A program made the translations under genes and the position numbers. A stretch of DNA of 59,337 nucleotides from positions 1 through 59,337 of the forward strand of contig DXAR01000160.1 in the NCBI GenBank assembly GCA_019116945.1. The letters run 5' to 3'. The DNA is from Candidatus Janibacter merdipullorum. Its GTDB lineage: Bacteria > Actinomycetota > Actinomycetes > Actinomycetales > Dermatophilaceae. This document shows, one piece after another, positions 15,922-26,904 of the stretch (the stretch's first letter is position 1; each line of letters begins with the position of its first letter). The notes below the pieces were generated by a model, which was given only the letters and a program-made list of their open reading frames with translations, had not been told where the DNA came from and did not search any database.

Positions 15922-17273
15922 TGGCACCGACCCACACCACCTCAGGGGTGCACTCCACCGCCGGCGCCGACGACCTGGCCGAGGGCCACGTCGTCAACGT
16001 GCAGGGCGGCGACTGGGACCAGGAGATGGGCGAGCTCGGGATGAACCCCGAGGAGCGGATCATCCTCAACATGGGTCCGCAGCACCCGTCGACCCACGGC
16101 GTGCTCCGTCTCATCCTCGAGCTCGACGGCGAGACGGTGACCGAGGCCCGCGCGGGCATCGGCTATCTCCACACGGGCATCGAGAAGAACATGGAGTTCC
16201 GCACCTGGACCCAGGGCGTGACCTTCTGCACCCGCATGGACTACCTCACCCCGATGTTCCAGGAGGCGGCCTACTGCCTCGCCATCGAGAAGGTCCTCGG
16301 GATCACCGCCGACATCCCCGAGCGCGCCAGCGCGATCCGCGTGCTCATGATGGAGCTGACCCGGATCTCCAGCCACCTCATCTGCCTCGGCACCGGTGGC
16401 ATGGAGATGGGTGCGACGACGGTCATGACGATCGGGTTCCGCGAGCGCGAGCGCATCCTCTCGATCATCGAGAACATCACCGGCCTGCGGATGAACAACG
16501 CCTACATCCGCCCAGGCGGGGTCGCCCAGGACCTGCCGCACGGCGCGATCGACAAGATCCGCGAGACGATCCCGCTGCTGCGCAAGGGCATCGGCGAGCT
16601 GGAGAAGATCCTCCTCGAGAACCCCATCCTCAAGGGCCGGACGAAGGACGTCGGGCACCTGTCGCTCACCGGCTGCACCGCCCTGGGCATCACCGGCCCG
16701 GTGCTGCGCTCGACCGGGCTGCCGCACGACCTGCGCAAGCTCACGCCCTACTGCGGCTACGAGAAGTACGACTTCGAGGTCGTCACCCGCACCGGCGCCG
16801 ACGCCTACGACCGGCTCGCGATCCGTCTCGAGGAGATGCACGAGAGCCTCAAGATCGTCGAGCAGGTCACCGACGAGCTCCAGCGCAACCCCGGCCCGAC
16901 GATGGTCGAGGACAAGCGGATCGCGTGGCCGGCGAAGCTCGCCGTCGGCGGCGACGGCCAGGGCAACAGCCTCGACCACATCCGCGAGATCATGGGCACC
17001 TCGATGGAGGCGCTCATCCACCACTTCAAGCTCGTCACCGAGGGCTTCCGGGTGCCGCCCGGCCAGGCCTACGTCGGGATCGAGTCGCCGAAGGGGGAGC
17101 TGGGCTGCCATGTCGTCGCCGACGGCGGCACCCGCCCCTACCGGGCCCACTTCCGGGACCCGAGCTTCAACAACCTGCAGGCCGTCGCGGCCATGTGCGA
17201 AGGGGGCAACCTCGCCGACGTCATCGTCGCGGTCGCCTCCATCGACCCGGTGATGGGAGGAGTGGACCGATGA
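15921..17273 (+). CDS. nuoD: NADH-quinone oxidoreductase subunit D
   Basis: A 450-residue subunit that forms the quinone pocket with NuoB. The two residues that hold the quinone head group in characterised complexes are present: the His of [15 protein letters not shown] and the Tyr of [13 protein letters not shown]. The usual nickel-hydrogenase-derived fold continues through to the C-terminal DPVMGGVDR. It is the only nuoD in this window; the second Nuo set has none. It overlaps both neighbours by one to four bases. Confidence 0.97.
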   Translation: MAPTHTTSGVHSTAGADDLAEGHVVNVQGGDWDQEMGELGMNPEERIILNMGPQHPSTHGVLRLILELDGETVTEARAGIGYLHTGIEKNMEFRTWTQGVTFCTRMDYLTPMFQEAAYCLAIEKVLGITADIPERASAIRVLMMELTRISSHLICLGTGGMEMGATTVMTIGFRERERILSIIENITGLRMNNAYIRPGGVAQDLPHGAIDKIRETIPLLRKGIGELEKILLENPILKGRTKDVGHLSLTGCTALGITGPVLRSTGLPHDLRKLTPYCGYEKYDFEVVTRTGADAYDRLAIRLEEMHESLKIVEQVTDELQRNPGPTMVEDKRIAWPAKLAVGGDGQGNSLDHIREIMGTSMEALIHHFKLVTEGFRVPPGQAYVGIESPKGELGCHVVADGGTRPYRAHFRDPSFNNLQAVAAMCEGGNLADVIVAVASIDPVMGGVDR

Positions 17274-18124
17274 GTGGTTTCCAGGGTGAGCAGACCGCCT
17301 CAGGGCACCTGCACGTGCCCTCGGAGAGCAAGGAGCCGTACCCCGCGGACGTCCTCGAGCAGCTCTCGGTGGATGCCGAGCAGGTCATCTCCCGCTACCC
17401 GCAGAAGCGATCGGCGCTCCTGCCGCTCCTGCACCTCGTGCAGAGCGTCGACGGCTACATCACCGGTCGCGGGATCGACTTCTGCGCCAAGCTCCTCGAC
17501 CTCACGACCGCTGAGGTCTCCGGCGTCGCGACCTTCTACACCCAGTACAAGCGCCACCCCAACGGTGAGTACACCGTCGGTGTCTGCACCAACACCCTGT
17601 GCGCGGTCATGGGCGGCGACCAGATCTGGGACACCGTGAGCGAGCACCTCGGCATCGGCCACGACGAGACGACCGAGGACGGCCGGATCACCCTCGAGCG
17701 CGTCGAGTGCAATGCCGCGTGCGACTACGCCCCGGTCGTCATGGCCAACTGGGAGTTCTTCGACAACCAGACCCCGGAGTCGACGATCCAGCTCGTCGAC
17801 GACCTCCGCTCCGGCGCGCCCGTCGCGCCGACACGCGGGCCCGGCCGGGTGTGCACCTTCAAGCAGACCTCCCGGGTGCTCGCCGGCTTCGACGACGGCC
17901 TCGCCGACGAGGGCCCGGGGGCAGGCCCGGCCTCCCTTCGTGGCCTGCAGCTGGCGCGCGAGGAGGGGTGGACCGCCCCCGGCGACGACGACCGGACCCA
18001 GCCCGAGCCCGACGCCGCCTCCGTCGAGGGCCTGGCCTCCGGCCAGCGCGGCTCCGTGGACACCCCGAGCAATGCGCCGGACGAGCTGCCCGGCGGACGC
18101 GACCCGCAGAAGAAGGGGGAGTGA
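17270..18124 (+). CDS. nuoE: NADH-quinone oxidoreductase subunit E with C-terminal extension
   Basis: Thioredoxin-fold subunit with the N1a [2Fe-2S] cluster. Four cysteine ligands are visible in [12 protein letters not shown] and [12 protein letters not shown]. The core ends near residue 190; a further tail of about 90 polar residues rich in Gly, Asp, Glu and Pro follows, so the protein reaches 284 residues against about 165-220 in most bacteria. Start overlaps nuoD by ATGA; the stop is next to nuoF. Confidence 0.95.
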   Translation: MSGFQGEQTASGHLHVPSESKEPYPADVLEQLSVDAEQVISRYPQKRSALLPLLHLVQSVDGYITGRGIDFCAKLLDLTTAEVSGVATFYTQYKRHPNGEYTVGVCTNTLCAVMGGDQIWDTVSEHLGIGHDETTEDGRITLERVECNAACDYAPVVMANWEFFDNQTPESTIQLVDDLRSGAPVAPTRGPGRVCTFKQTSRVLAGFDDGLADEGPGAGPASLRGLQLAREEGWTAPGDDDRTQPEPDAASVEGLASGQRGSVDTPSNAPDELPGGRDPQKKGE

Positions 18125-18129
18125 GACCG

Positions 18130-19455
18130 GTGGCGACGCAGCTGACCCCCATCCTCACGAAGTTCTGGGATCACCCGCAGTCCTGGACCCTGGGCACCTA
18201 CGAGGACAACGACGGGTACTCGGCCCTGCGCACGGCGCTCGAGACCGACCCGGCCGACCTCGTGCAGTCGATGAAGGACTCCGGCCTGCGCGGCCGCGGC
18301 GGCGCCGGCTTCCCGACCGGCATGAAGTGGGGATTCCTGCCCCCGCCGGACGGTGGACCCCGCTACCTCGTCGTCAACGCCGACGAGTCCGAGCCGGGCA
18401 CGTGCAAGGACATCCCCCTCCTCATGGCGGCACCGCACTTCCTCGTCGAAGGGGTGGCGATCACCTCCTTCGCCATCGGGTGCAACCACGCCTTCATCTA
18501 CCTCCGCGGTGAGGTCGTCCACGTCTACCGCCGCCTCATGCGCGCCGTGGAGGAGGCCTACGCCGCCGGCTACCTCGGCAAGGACGTCCTCGGCACCGGC
18601 TACGACCTCGACGTCACCGTCCACGCGGGCGCCGGGGCCTACATCTGCGGCGAGGAGACCGCCCTCCTCGACTCCCTCGAGGGCCGCCGTGGCCAGCCGC
18701 GGCTCAAGCCCCCCTTCCCGGCCGTCGCCGGTCTCTACGCCCGCCCGACGGTCGTCAACAACGTCGAGTCCATCGCCTCCGTGCCGCTCATCGTCGGCAA
18801 GGGCGCGGAGTGGTTCTCCGACATGGGCACCGAGAAGTCCCAGGGCTTCGGCATCTTCTCCCTCTCCGGGCACGTCAAGCGCCCCGGCCAGTACGAGGCG
18901 CCGCTGGGCATCACCCTCCGCGAGCTCATCGACATGGCCGGCGGCATGCGCGACCCGAACCACCCGCTGAAGTTCTGGACCCCGGGCGGCTCGTCGACGC
19001 CGATCTTCACCGACGAGCACCTCGACGTGCCGCTGGACTTCGAGTCCGTCGCGGCGCACGGCTCGATGCTCGGCACCCGCGCCCTGCAGATCTTCGACGA
19101 CACCGTCTCGGTCGTGCGCGCGGTGACCCGGTGGACCGACTTCTACAAGCACGAGTCCTGCGGCAAGTGCACTCCGTGCCGTGAGGGCACGTGGTGGCTC
19201 GCCCAGATCCTCGAGCGGATCGAGCACGGCCAGGGGACGCCCGAGGACATCGACAAGCTCGTCGACATCTGCGACAACATCCTCGGCCGCTCCTTCTGCG
19301 CCCTCGGTGACGGCGCGACGAGCCCGATCACCTCGGCCGTGAAGTACTTCCGGTCGGAGTTCGAGGCCGGCTGCCACACGCCGGCCAGCGAGCTCTTCCC
19401 GCCCGCCGCCTCGACGCTCTTCGCCAAGGAGCAGAACCCGATGGTGACCTCATGA
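18130..19455 (+). CDS. nuoF: NADH-quinone oxidoreductase subunit F
   Basis: NADH-binding, FMN-carrying subunit, 441 residues. Seen are the NADH/FMN loop [12 protein letters not shown] (about residues 50-62), the [12 protein letters not shown] segment, the glycine-rich [18 protein letters not shown], and the N3 [4Fe-4S] ligands in [11 protein letters not shown] plus a later Cys in [14 protein letters not shown] at 18121, in frame and overlapping the nuoE stop, is an alternative start. 18130 is preferred because AAGGGGGA then lies nine bases upstream. Confidence 0.96.
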   Translation: MATQLTPILTKFWDHPQSWTLGTYEDNDGYSALRTALETDPADLVQSMKDSGLRGRGGAGFPTGMKWGFLPPPDGGPRYLVVNADESEPGTCKDIPLLMAAPHFLVEGVAITSFAIGCNHAFIYLRGEVVHVYRRLMRAVEEAYAAGYLGKDVLGTGYDLDVTVHAGAGAYICGEETALLDSLEGRRGQPRLKPPFPAVAGLYARPTVVNNVESIASVPLIVGKGAEWFSDMGTEKSQGFGIFSLSGHVKRPGQYEAPLGITLRELIDMAGGMRDPNHPLKFWTPGGSSTPIFTDEHLDVPLDFESVAAHGSMLGTRALQIFDDTVSVVRAVTRWTDFYKHESCGKCTPCREGTWWLAQILERIEHGQGTPEDIDKLVDICDNILGRSFCALGDGATSPITSAVKYFRSEFEAGCHTPASELFPPAASTLFAKEQNPMVTS

Positions 19456-21827
19456 CCGTCACGAGCGACAAGAACCCGGCCACCGGCGAGGCCAAGCCGG
19501 ACCTCGTGGGCCTGACGATCGACGGCATCGCCGTGTCGGTGCCGAAGAACACCCTCGTCATCCGCGCCGCGGAGGAGGCCGGGATCGAGATCCCGCGCTT
19601 CTGCGACCACCCCCTCCTCGAGCCCGTCGGAGCCTGCCGCCAGTGCCTCGTCGAGGTGGCGACGCCGGACCGCGAGGGCAATGTCAAGCCGATGCCCAAG
19701 CCGCAGGCGAGCTGCACCATGACCGTGAGCGAGGGCATGCAGGTGCGCACCCAGCACACCTCGCCGGTCGCCGACAAGGCCCAGCAGGGCGTCATGGAGC
19801 TCCTGCTCATCAACCACCCGCTCGACTGCCCGGTCTGCGACAAGGGCGGCGAGTGCCCCCTGCAGAACCAAGCGATGACCAACGGCCGCGCGACCTCCCG
19901 CTTCGAGGACGTCAAGCGCACCTACCCCAAGCCGATCAACATCTCCTCCCAGGTCCTCCTCGACCGCGAGCGGTGCGTGCTCTGCGCGCGCTGCACCCGC
20001 TTCTCCGACCAGATCGCCGGTGACCCCTTCATCGCGCTCGTCGAGCGGGGCGCCCTCCAGCAGGTGGGCATCTACGAGGAGCAGCCCTTCGAGTCCTACT
20101 TCTCGGGCAACACCGTCCAGATCTGCCCGGTGGGCGCGCTCACCGGCGCGGCCTACCGCTTCCGGTCGCGGCCCTTCGACCTCGTCTCCACCCCGGACAT
20201 CTGCGAGCACTGCGCCGGGGGGTGCTCCCTTCGCACCGATCACCGCCGGGGCACGGTGCTGCGCCGCATGGCCGGCAACGACCCGGAGGTCAACGAGGAG
20301 TGGAACTGCGACAAGGGCCGCTGGGCCTTCGCCTACCCGAGCCTCGGTGACCGCTTCGAGTTCCCGATGGTCCGAGGCGAAGGGGGAGACCTCCGCGTCG
20401 TCTCGTGGCAGGAGGCCCTCGCCGCGGCCGCGGACGGCCTGCGCGCCGCCGAGCAGCACGGCGTGCTCGTCGGCGGTCGCGTGAGCGTCGAGGACGCCCA
20501 CGCCTACTCCTCCCTCGCGCGCGAGGTCCTCGGCACGAAGAACATCGACCACCGGGCCCGGCCGCACTCCGACGAGGAGCGGGACTTCCTCCTGCGGCAC
20601 GTCGTCGGGACGACGCCGGACACCGGCGGGGTCACCTTCACCGAGCTCGAGCGCGCCGGAACCGTCCTCCTCGCCGGCCTCGAGCCGGAGGAGGAGAGCG
20701 CCATCCTCTTCCTCCGCCTCCGCAAGGGCCACCGCAAGGCAGGCACCCGCATCCACTCGATCGCGCCGCTGGCCACGCGTGGCCTCGAGAAGCTCGGCGG
20801 CACGCTCATCCCGTCGGCCCCCGGCACGGAGACCGAGGTCCTCGTCGCCCTCACCGACGACACGGCGCCGGACTCCCTCGAGGAGGCCCACGCCGGCCTC
20901 CGGGCCGAGGGCGGCTACATCCTCGTCGGCGAGCGCCTGGCCACCGTGCCCGGGGCCCTCGCGGCCGCGGCGGAGCTGGCCCGGACCACCGGCGCCAGGC
21001 TCGCCTGGGTCCCGCGCCGCGCCGGTGAGCGCGGTGCGATCGAGGCCGGCTGCCTGCCCGGCGAGGGCGGCAAGGACACCGCCAAGATCATCGCCGGGGC
21101 GGCGGAGGGCACCATCGGTGGCCTTGTCGTCGGTGGCGTCGATGCGCACGACATCGGCCTGCCCGCGACGGAGACCTCGGCCGCCCTCGAGCGGGCCTTC
21201 GTCGTCTCCCTCGAGATCCGCCCGAGCAGTGTCACCGAGCACGCCGACGTCATCCTGCCGGTCGCGCCGCACGCCGAGCGCAACGGCAGCTTCGTCAACT
21301 GGGAGGGGCGCGTGCGCCCCTTCGAGGCGAGTCTCGAGACCAATGCCATCGCCGACCACCGGGTCCTGCACATGCTCGCCGACGAGATGGGCACCTTCCT
21401 CGGCACCCGGACGGTGACCGAGGCCCGGCGTGCCCTCGAGGCGACCCAGGCCCCGCACGCCACGGGCTACCCGCCGCGGATCCGCCGCGCCCCCGTCCCC
21501 GAGCCGGGCGAGGGCGAGGCCGTCCTCGCGACGTGGCACCTCATGCTCGACAAGGGCTCGCTCCAGGACGGGGAGCCCTTCCTCGCCGGGACCGCGAAGG
21601 CGCCGCGGGCCGCGATCTCCCCGCTGACGGCCCAGACCCACGGGATCGTCGCCGAGGACCTCGTCACGGTCTCCGCGGACGGGGTCCGGGTGACCCTGCC
21701 GGTGGAGATCCGCGCGATGGTCGACCACGTCGTGTGGCTGCCGACCCACTCCGAGAGCTGTGACATCCGCTCGCTGGCCGGCCGGGCCGGGGCGATCGTC
21801 TCCCTGACGAAGGGCGGTACCGCGTGA
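19452..21827 (+). CDS. nuoG: NADH-quinone oxidoreductase subunit G
   Basis: Largest subunit of the electron-input module, 791 residues. N-terminal ferredoxin-like domain with N1b ligands ([15 protein letters not shown] and a later Cys), then HxxxCxxC ligands in [20 protein letters not shown] for N5, CVLCARC plus ICPVGAL for N4, and an additional [12 protein letters not shown] with a distant WNCDKG, the extra N7-type site found in some bacteria. The rest is a molybdopterin-oxidoreductase-like domain without cofactor ligands. Starts with ATGA overlap from nuoF. Confidence 0.96.
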   Translation: MTVTSDKNPATGEAKPDLVGLTIDGIAVSVPKNTLVIRAAEEAGIEIPRFCDHPLLEPVGACRQCLVEVATPDREGNVKPMPKPQASCTMTVSEGMQVRTQHTSPVADKAQQGVMELLLINHPLDCPVCDKGGECPLQNQAMTNGRATSRFEDVKRTYPKPINISSQVLLDRERCVLCARCTRFSDQIAGDPFIALVERGALQQVGIYEEQPFESYFSGNTVQICPVGALTGAAYRFRSRPFDLVSTPDICEHCAGGCSLRTDHRRGTVLRRMAGNDPEVNEEWNCDKGRWAFAYPSLGDRFEFPMVRGEGGDLRVVSWQEALAAAADGLRAAEQHGVLVGGRVSVEDAHAYSSLAREVLGTKNIDHRARPHSDEERDFLLRHVVGTTPDTGGVTFTELERAGTVLLAGLEPEEESAILFLRLRKGHRKAGTRIHSIAPLATRGLEKLGGTLIPSAPGTETEVLVALTDDTAPDSLEEAHAGLRAEGGYILVGERLATVPGALAAAAELARTTGARLAWVPRRAGERGAIEAGCLPGEGGKDTAKIIAGAAEGTIGGLVVGGVDAHDIGLPATETSAALERAFVVSLEIRPSSVTEHADVILPVAPHAERNGSFVNWEGRVRPFEASLETNAIADHRVLHMLADEMGTFLGTRTVTEARRALEATQAPHATGYPPRIRRAPVPEPGEGEAVLATWHLMLDKGSLQDGEPFLAGTAKAPRAAISPLTAQTHGIVAEDLVTVSADGVRVTLPVEIRAMVDHVVWLPTHSESCDIRSLAGRAGAIVSLTKGGTA

Positions 21828-23227
21828 ACACCCTGGCGATGCTCACCACCGCGGCCGAGCCGCCGGTGGCGGCCGACTTCAGCGACACCCCCGTGTGGCT
21901 CTCGCTCGTCAAGGCGCTGCTCCTCTTCGTCTACCTCCTCCTCAGCGTCCTGCTCATGATCTGGTTCGAGCGGCGGATGATCGGCCGGATGCAGCAGCGG
22001 CCGGGCCCCAACCGGGTCGGGCCCTTCGGCCTCCTCCAGTCGCTCGCCGACGGCATGAAGTCGATGCTCAAGGAGGACGTGCGGCCCAAGGCCGCCGACG
22101 CGCTGATCTTCACCCTGGCGCCGGTGATCTTCGCCTCCGCGGCCTTCATCTCCTTCGCCATCGTCCCGCTCGGGGGCGAGGTCGAGATGTTCGGCCACAC
22201 GACCCCCCTCCAGCTCACCGACCTCCCGGTGGCCGCGCTCCTCGTGCTCGCGGTGGCGGGTATCGCGGCCTACGGCATCGTCCTCGGCGGGTGGTCCGCC
22301 GGGTCGACCTACCCCCTCCTCGGTGGGCTCCGCGCGACGGCGCAGATCATCTCCTACGAGATCGCCATGGGCCTGGCCCTCGTCGCGGTCTTCATGTACG
22401 CCGGGTCGATGTCGACGAGCGAGATCGTCGCCGCCCAGAGCGACCTCTGGTACATCATCCCGGCCTGCGTCTCCTTCGTCCTCTACGTCATCACCATGGT
22501 CGGCGAGACCAACCGGCTGCCCTTCGACCTCGCCGAGGGCGAGGGCGAGCTCGTCGGCGGGTACTTCACCGAGTACTCGGGCATGCGCTTCGCGATGTTC
22601 TTCCTCGGTGAGTACGTCAACATGTTCACCGTCTCGGCCCTGGCGACGACCTTCTTCCTCGGCGGCTGGCAGGCGCCTCCCGGGATCGCCGCCATCGGCG
22701 ACGGCATGCTCAACACCGGCTGGTGGGGCCTGCTGTGGTTCACGCTGAAGATGTGGCTCTTCATGTGGGGCTTCGTCTGGCTGCGCGGCACCCTGCTGCG
22801 CACCCGCTACGACCAGTTCATGCGCTTCGGCTGGAAGTTCCTCATGCCCGTCGCCGTCGCGTGGGTCATCGCGGTGGCCTTCATCCGCGGCGCCGACGCC
22901 GGCTTCTTCGGCGACAGCACCGTCGACCTCTTCGGTCGCGCCTTCCCGATCTCCTCGCTCGTCATCGTCGGGGTCCTCGCGGTCCTCGTCCTCGGGTCCA
23001 CGTGGATCTGGGAGACGCGCGTGGAGAAGCAGGCCCAGGCGGCGGAGGGGGCCGCCCAGGTTCCCGAGGAGATCGACCCCTTCGTCGGCGGCCACCCCGT
23101 GCCGCCGCTGCCGGGCCAGCGCCTGCGCGAGTCCCCGCGCGGCGGGACCGCGATCGAGACCAAGCCTGCGTCCACCGACGAGACCAGCGCCCCGCTCACC
23201 CACGAGGAGGAGCAGCACCGTGGCTGA
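21824..23227 (+). CDS. nuoH: NADH-quinone oxidoreductase subunit H
   Basis: Membrane heel subunit that lines the quinone channel; 467 residues with about eight helices. It keeps the conserved [17 protein letters not shown] loop, the KEDVRP segment, and the acidic loop [20 protein letters not shown] thought to couple quinone chemistry to proton transfer. About 60 extra C-terminal residues are hydrophilic. GTG start overlaps nuoG; the end overlaps nuoI by eight bases. Confidence 0.96.
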   Translation: MNTLAMLTTAAEPPVAADFSDTPVWLSLVKALLLFVYLLLSVLLMIWFERRMIGRMQQRPGPNRVGPFGLLQSLADGMKSMLKEDVRPKAADALIFTLAPVIFASAAFISFAIVPLGGEVEMFGHTTPLQLTDLPVAALLVLAVAGIAAYGIVLGGWSAGSTYPLLGGLRATAQIISYEIAMGLALVAVFMYAGSMSTSEIVAAQSDLWYIIPACVSFVLYVITMVGETNRLPFDLAEGEGELVGGYFTEYSGMRFAMFFLGEYVNMFTVSALATTFFLGGWQAPPGIAAIGDGMLNTGWWGLLWFTLKMWLFMWGFVWLRGTLLRTRYDQFMRFGWKFLMPVAVAWVIAVAFIRGADAGFFGDSTVDLFGRAFPISSLVIVGVLAVLVLGSTWIWETRVEKQAQAAEGAAQVPEEIDPFVGGHPVPPLPGQRLRESPRGGTAIETKPASTDETSAPLTHEEEQHRG

Positions 23228-23813
23228 CGACGAGACCAAGGGCGGGTTCTTCTCAGAGCTCTTCGCCCCCGTGGCCGGATTCGGGGTGACCTTCTCCACG
23301 ATGTTCCGGAAGGTCGCCACCCAGGAGTACCCCGAGGTGAAGTGGCCGACCCAGCCGCGCTTCCACGGGCGCCACCAGCTCAACCGGCACCCCGACGGGC
23401 TGGAGAAGTGTGTCGGGTGCGAGCTGTGCGCGTGGGCCTGCCCCGCGGACGCGATCCTCGTCGAGGGCCGCGACAACGACGACGAGCGGGGGCTGCGCTT
23501 CAGCCCCGGTGAGCGCTACGGGCACATCTACCAGATCAACTACCTGCGCTGTATCTTCTGCGGGCTGTGCATCGAGGCCTGCCCGACGCGGGCGCTGACG
23601 ATGACCAACGAGTACGAGATGGCCGATGACAACCGGGCCGATCTCATCTTCACCAAGGAGCAGCTCCTCGCCCCGATCCAGGAGGGGATGCTGCCGGCGC
23701 CCCACCCGATGGTCGACGGCATGGAGGAGCGCGACTACTACCAGGGCAAGGTCACCGCGGCCACCGGCGAGCAGCGCGAGTGGGTCGAGCAGCAGGCGGA
23801 GGGCACGCGATGA
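23220..23813 (+). CDS. nuoI: NADH-quinone oxidoreductase subunit I
   Basis: Carries the two [4Fe-4S] clusters N6a and N6b that hand electrons to NuoB. In 197 residues the two ferredoxin motifs are complete: [16 protein letters not shown] and [16 protein letters not shown]. The N-terminal amphipathic stretch [19 protein letters not shown] is typical for membrane contact. GTG start inside the end of nuoH. Confidence 0.97.
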   Translation: MADDETKGGFFSELFAPVAGFGVTFSTMFRKVATQEYPEVKWPTQPRFHGRHQLNRHPDGLEKCVGCELCAWACPADAILVEGRDNDDERGLRFSPGERYGHIYQINYLRCIFCGLCIEACPTRALTMTNEYEMADDNRADLIFTKEQLLAPIQEGMLPAPHPMVDGMEERDYYQGKVTAATGEQREWVEQQAEGTR

Positions 23814-24625
23814 CCGGTACCGGAGAAGCCGTCGTCTTCTGGCTCCTCAGCGCCGTCGCCGTCCCCGCGGCGCTGGCGCTGCTCTTCGCGCGCCGGGCGG
23901 TCCACGCCGCCATCGGCATGGTGACGACGATGATCGTCGTGGGCTCCTTCTACCTCCTGCAGGAGGCCCCCTTCCTCGGCATTGTCCACATCTTCGTCTA
24001 CACCGGCGCCGTGATGATGCTCTTCCTCTTCGTCGTCATGCTCGTCGGCATCGACCACTCCGACTCGATCGTCGAGACGCTCAAGGGGCAGCGATTCCTC
24101 ACCGTGCTGCTCTCCCTGGGCATGTTCGGCCTCCTCGCCGGCGCCGTCGGCCGGGTCACGTACTCCGGTGACCCCTCGCTCGCCGACGTCAACGACGATC
24201 CGGGCAATGTCGAGTCGATCGCCTACCTCGTCTTCGGCAAGTACGTGTGGCTCTTCGAGGTCACCGCCGGTCTCCTGACGATCGCCGCCCTCGGCGCGAT
24301 GATCTTCGCCCACCGGGAGCGGATCATCGCCAAGCCGACGCAGAAGGAGTGGATGGAGAAGCGCTTCCGGGACGGGGAGAACCTCGCCGGTCTGCCGGTG
24401 CCGGGTGTCTACGCCCGCCACAACGCGGTGGACACCCCGGCGCTCCTGCCCGACGGCAGCATCTCCGAGCTCTCGCTCAACCGGGTCCTCGTCGCCCGTG
24501 ACCAGGTGACGACCCCGACCCGCTACACCGAGATCGATCCGGACGAGAGCACGACGGCGGGGGAGCAGCGCGAGTCGCTGGGCCGCTCGGCGTCCGAGGG
24601 CCACCCCGAAGGGAGGCAGCAGTGA
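23810..24625 (+). CDS. nuoJ: NADH-quinone oxidoreductase subunit J
   Basis: Membrane-arm subunit with five helices. The third helix holds the conserved [20 protein letters not shown], whose pi-bulge is part of the coupling mechanism in known complexes. 271 residues, of which about the last 100 are a hydrophilic extension ending [15 protein letters not shown]. The ATG at 23810 overlaps the nuoI stop by ATGA. Confidence 0.95.
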   Translation: MTGTGEAVVFWLLSAVAVPAALALLFARRAVHAAIGMVTTMIVVGSFYLLQEAPFLGIVHIFVYTGAVMMLFLFVVMLVGIDHSDSIVETLKGQRFLTVLLSLGMFGLLAGAVGRVTYSGDPSLADVNDDPGNVESIAYLVFGKYVWLFEVTAGLLTIAALGAMIFAHRERIIAKPTQKEWMEKRFRDGENLAGLPVPGVYARHNAVDTPALLPDGSISELSLNRVLVARDQVTTPTRYTEIDPDESTTAGEQRESLGRSASEGHPEGRQQ

Positions 24626-24921
24626 ACCCGATGAACTACATCTACCTGTCGATCCTCCTCTTCACGATCGGCAGCGCGACCGTCCTGCTGCGACGCAACG
24701 CGATCATCGTCTTCATGGGCGTCGAGCTCATGCTCAACGCGGCCTCCCTGGCCTTCGTCACCTTTTCCCGGATGCACGGGTCGATCGAGGGACAGGTCAT
24801 CGCGATGTTCGTCATGGTCGTCGCCGCGGCCGAGGTCGTCGTGGGACTGGCGATCATCATGGCCGTCTTCCGTGCCCGCCGGTCGGCCTCGGTCGACGAT
24901 GCCAACCTGCTGAAGCTGTAA
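24622..24921 (+). CDS. nuoK: NADH-quinone oxidoreductase subunit K
   Basis: Small antiporter-related subunit, 99 residues, three helices. Both conserved intramembrane glutamates are present, in [12 protein letters not shown] and [16 protein letters not shown] start with AGGGAGG upstream; a methionine three codons downstream is the alternative. Confidence 0.96.
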   Translation: MNPMNYIYLSILLFTIGSATVLLRRNAIIVFMGVELMLNAASLAFVTFSRMHGSIEGQVIAMFVMVVAAAEVVVGLAIIMAVFRARRSASVDDANLLKL

Positions 24922-24930
24922 GGAGCCACC

Positions 24931-26904
24931 TTGCTCACCGCATTGTCTGCGACAGCAGGCGTCACGCATCTGTCGACGTCGGCGGTCCTGGCCAACGACA
25001 TCGTCGGCCCCGAACCGGCCATGGGCACCCCCGCCTGGAGCTGGCTGCTCGTCGCCCTGCCGCTCCTGGGCGCCGCGCTGCTGCTCCTCGGTGGTCGGCT
25101 CACCGACTCCTTCGGGCCGCTCCTGGCCACCGTGCTCTCCTGGGGGTCCTTCCTCGTCGGAGCCGTGGTCTTCGTCTGGATGCTCGGTGTCGACCCGGAC
25201 GAGCGCGCGGTCACGATCGAGCTGTGGGACTGGATCCCCGCCGGCTCCCTCGACGTCACTGCCGGGCTGCTCGTCGACCCGCTGTCGATGGCCTTCGTCC
25301 TCCTCGTGACCTTCGTCGGGTCGCTCATCCACGTGTACTCGCTGGGGTACATGGAGCACGACCCCGACAAGCGGCGCTTCTTCGCCTACCTCAACCTCTT
25401 CGTCGCGTCGATGCTCCTGCTCGTCCTCGCCGACTCCTACCTGCTGCTCTTCGTCGGCTGGGAGGGCGTCGGTCTGGCCTCGTGGCTGCTCATCGGCTTC
25501 TGGAACCACAACCCGGCCTACGCGACGGCCGCCAACAAGGCCTTCATCGTCAACCGCGTCGGCGACGTCGGGCTCCTCCTCGCGATGTCGCTCATGCTCG
25601 CGACCTTCGGGACCTTCGACTTCGGTGAGGTCAACGAGGCCGTCGCCGGTGCCGGGGAGGGCACGGTCACCGCGATCGGCCTGCTCCTGCTCCTCGCGGC
25701 GTGCGGCAAGTCGGCGCAGTTCCCGCTGCAGTCCTGGCTCGGTGACGCGATGGCCGGCCCGACGCCGGTGTCGGCCCTCATCCACGCCGCGACGATGGTC
25801 ACCGCGGGCGTCTACCTCGTCGTCCGCAGCCACGTCCTCTTCGACGCCGCCCCCAACGCCCAGCTCGCCGTCGTCGTCGTCGGTGCGATCACCCTCGTCT
25901 ACGGGGCGATCGTCGGCTGCGCCAAGGACGACATGAAGAAGGCCCTCGCGGCCTCGACGATGAGCCAGATCGGCTACATGATGCTCGCCGCCGGCCTCGG
26001 GCCGGTCGGCTACGCCTTCGCGATCTTCCACCTCGTGACCCACGGCTTCTTCAAGGCCGGGATGTTCCTCGGCGCCGGCTCGGTCATGCACGGGATGAAC
26101 GACCAGGTCGACATGCGCCGCTTCGGTGGCCTGTCCACGGTCATGAAGATCACCTGGGTCACCTTCGGCCTCGGCTGGCTCGCCATCCTCGGCGTCCCTC
26201 CCTTCTCCGGCTTCTGGAGCAAGGACAAGATCATCGAGGCCGCCTTCGTCGGTGAGGGCTGGCGTCCGTGGGTCTTCGGGCTCGCCGCGCTCATCGGTGC
26301 GGGCATCACCGCCTTCTACATGTCGCGGCTCTTCTTCATGACCTTCCACGGCAAGAAGCGTTGGACGGACGATGTGCACCCGCACGAGTCGCCGCTGACG
26401 ATGACCATCCCGATGATGGTCCTCGCCGTCGGCTCGGCCGCCCTCGGTCTCGTCCTCGCCTACGTCTTCCCGATCGCGGAGTGGCTCGAGCCGACCCTCG
26501 GCCACCACGCGCACGAGGACCCGGTCCTGCCGATCCCGGTCCTCATGGCCGGCACGCTCGCCGTCGTCGCCATCGGTGCGGTCTGGGCCTTCCTCGTCTA
26601 CGGCCGCAAGGAGGTCCCCGAGGTGGCGCCCGCCGGCTCGGCCCTCACCCGGGCGGCCCGTCGCGACCTCTACCAGGACGAGCTCAACGAGACGCTCCTC
26701 ATGTGGCCGGGCATCGCGCTCACGCGCGGCCTCGTCGAGGGCGATCGTGACCTCGTCGACGGCGGGATCGGTCGCTTCTCCGGCTCCGTCGCGCGCAGCG
26801 CGAACTGGTTGCGGCGAGCCCAGAACGGCTTCGCGCGCTCCTATGCCCTGACGATGCTCGCGGGTGTCGTCGCCTTCCTCGGTGCTCTGTGGGTGATCAA
26901 CTGA
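24931..26904 (+). CDS. nuoL: NADH-quinone oxidoreductase subunit L
   Basis: Distal proton-pumping, antiporter-like subunit, 657 residues. Key residues are in place: the helix-5 glutamate in [12 protein letters not shown], the helix-7 lysine in [20 protein letters not shown], the histidine of [13 protein letters not shown], and the late lysine in [12 protein letters not shown]. The C-terminal part includes the long lateral helix. The start is an uncommon TTG, chosen because AAGGAG lies six bases upstream and the frame begins there. Confidence 0.95.
   Translation: MLTALSATAGVTHLSTSAVLANDIVGPEPAMGTPAWSWLLVALPLLGAALLLLGGRLTDSFGPLLATVLSWGSFLVGAVVFVWMLGVDPDERAVTIELWDWIPAGSLDVTAGLLVDPLSMAFVLLVTFVGSLIHVYSLGYMEHDPDKRRFFAYLNLFVASMLLLVLADSYLLLFVGWEGVGLASWLLIGFWNHNPAYATAANKAFIVNRVGDVGLLLAMSLMLATFGTFDFGEVNEAVAGAGEGTVTAIGLLLLLAACGKSAQFPLQSWLGDAMAGPTPVSALIHAATMVTAGVYLVVRSHVLFDAAPNAQLAVVVVGAITLVYGAIVGCAKDDMKKALAASTMSQIGYMMLAAGLGPVGYAFAIFHLVTHGFFKAGMFLGAGSVMHGMNDQVDMRRFGGLSTVMKITWVTFGLGWLAILGVPPFSGFWSKDKIIEAAFVGEGWRPWVFGLAALIGAGITAFYMSRLFFMTFHGKKRWTDDVHPHESPLTMTIPMMVLAVGSAALGLVLAYVFPIAEWLEPTLGHHAHEDPVLPIPVLMAGTLAVVAIGAVWAFLVYGRKEVPEVAPAGSALTRAARRDLYQDELNETLLMWPGIALTRGLVEGDRDLVDGGIGRFSGSVARSANWLRRAQNGFARSYALTMLAGVVAFLGALWVIN

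Noticed and set aside
19143-21749. An 868-codon open frame on the minus strand
   Set aside because: It lies opposite nuoF/nuoG, has no domain or start signal, and shows charge-rich shadow composition.
24523-26514. A 663-codon minus-strand frame opposite nuoK/nuoL
   Set aside because: Same reason: antisense to conserved membrane subunits and no recognisable protein features.
26889-26904. Upstream GTG starts for nuoM (26889) and nuoM2 (55827)
   Set aside because: Both have a coupled ATG overlapping the previous stop, matching the rest of each operon, and the added residues are not conserved in type.
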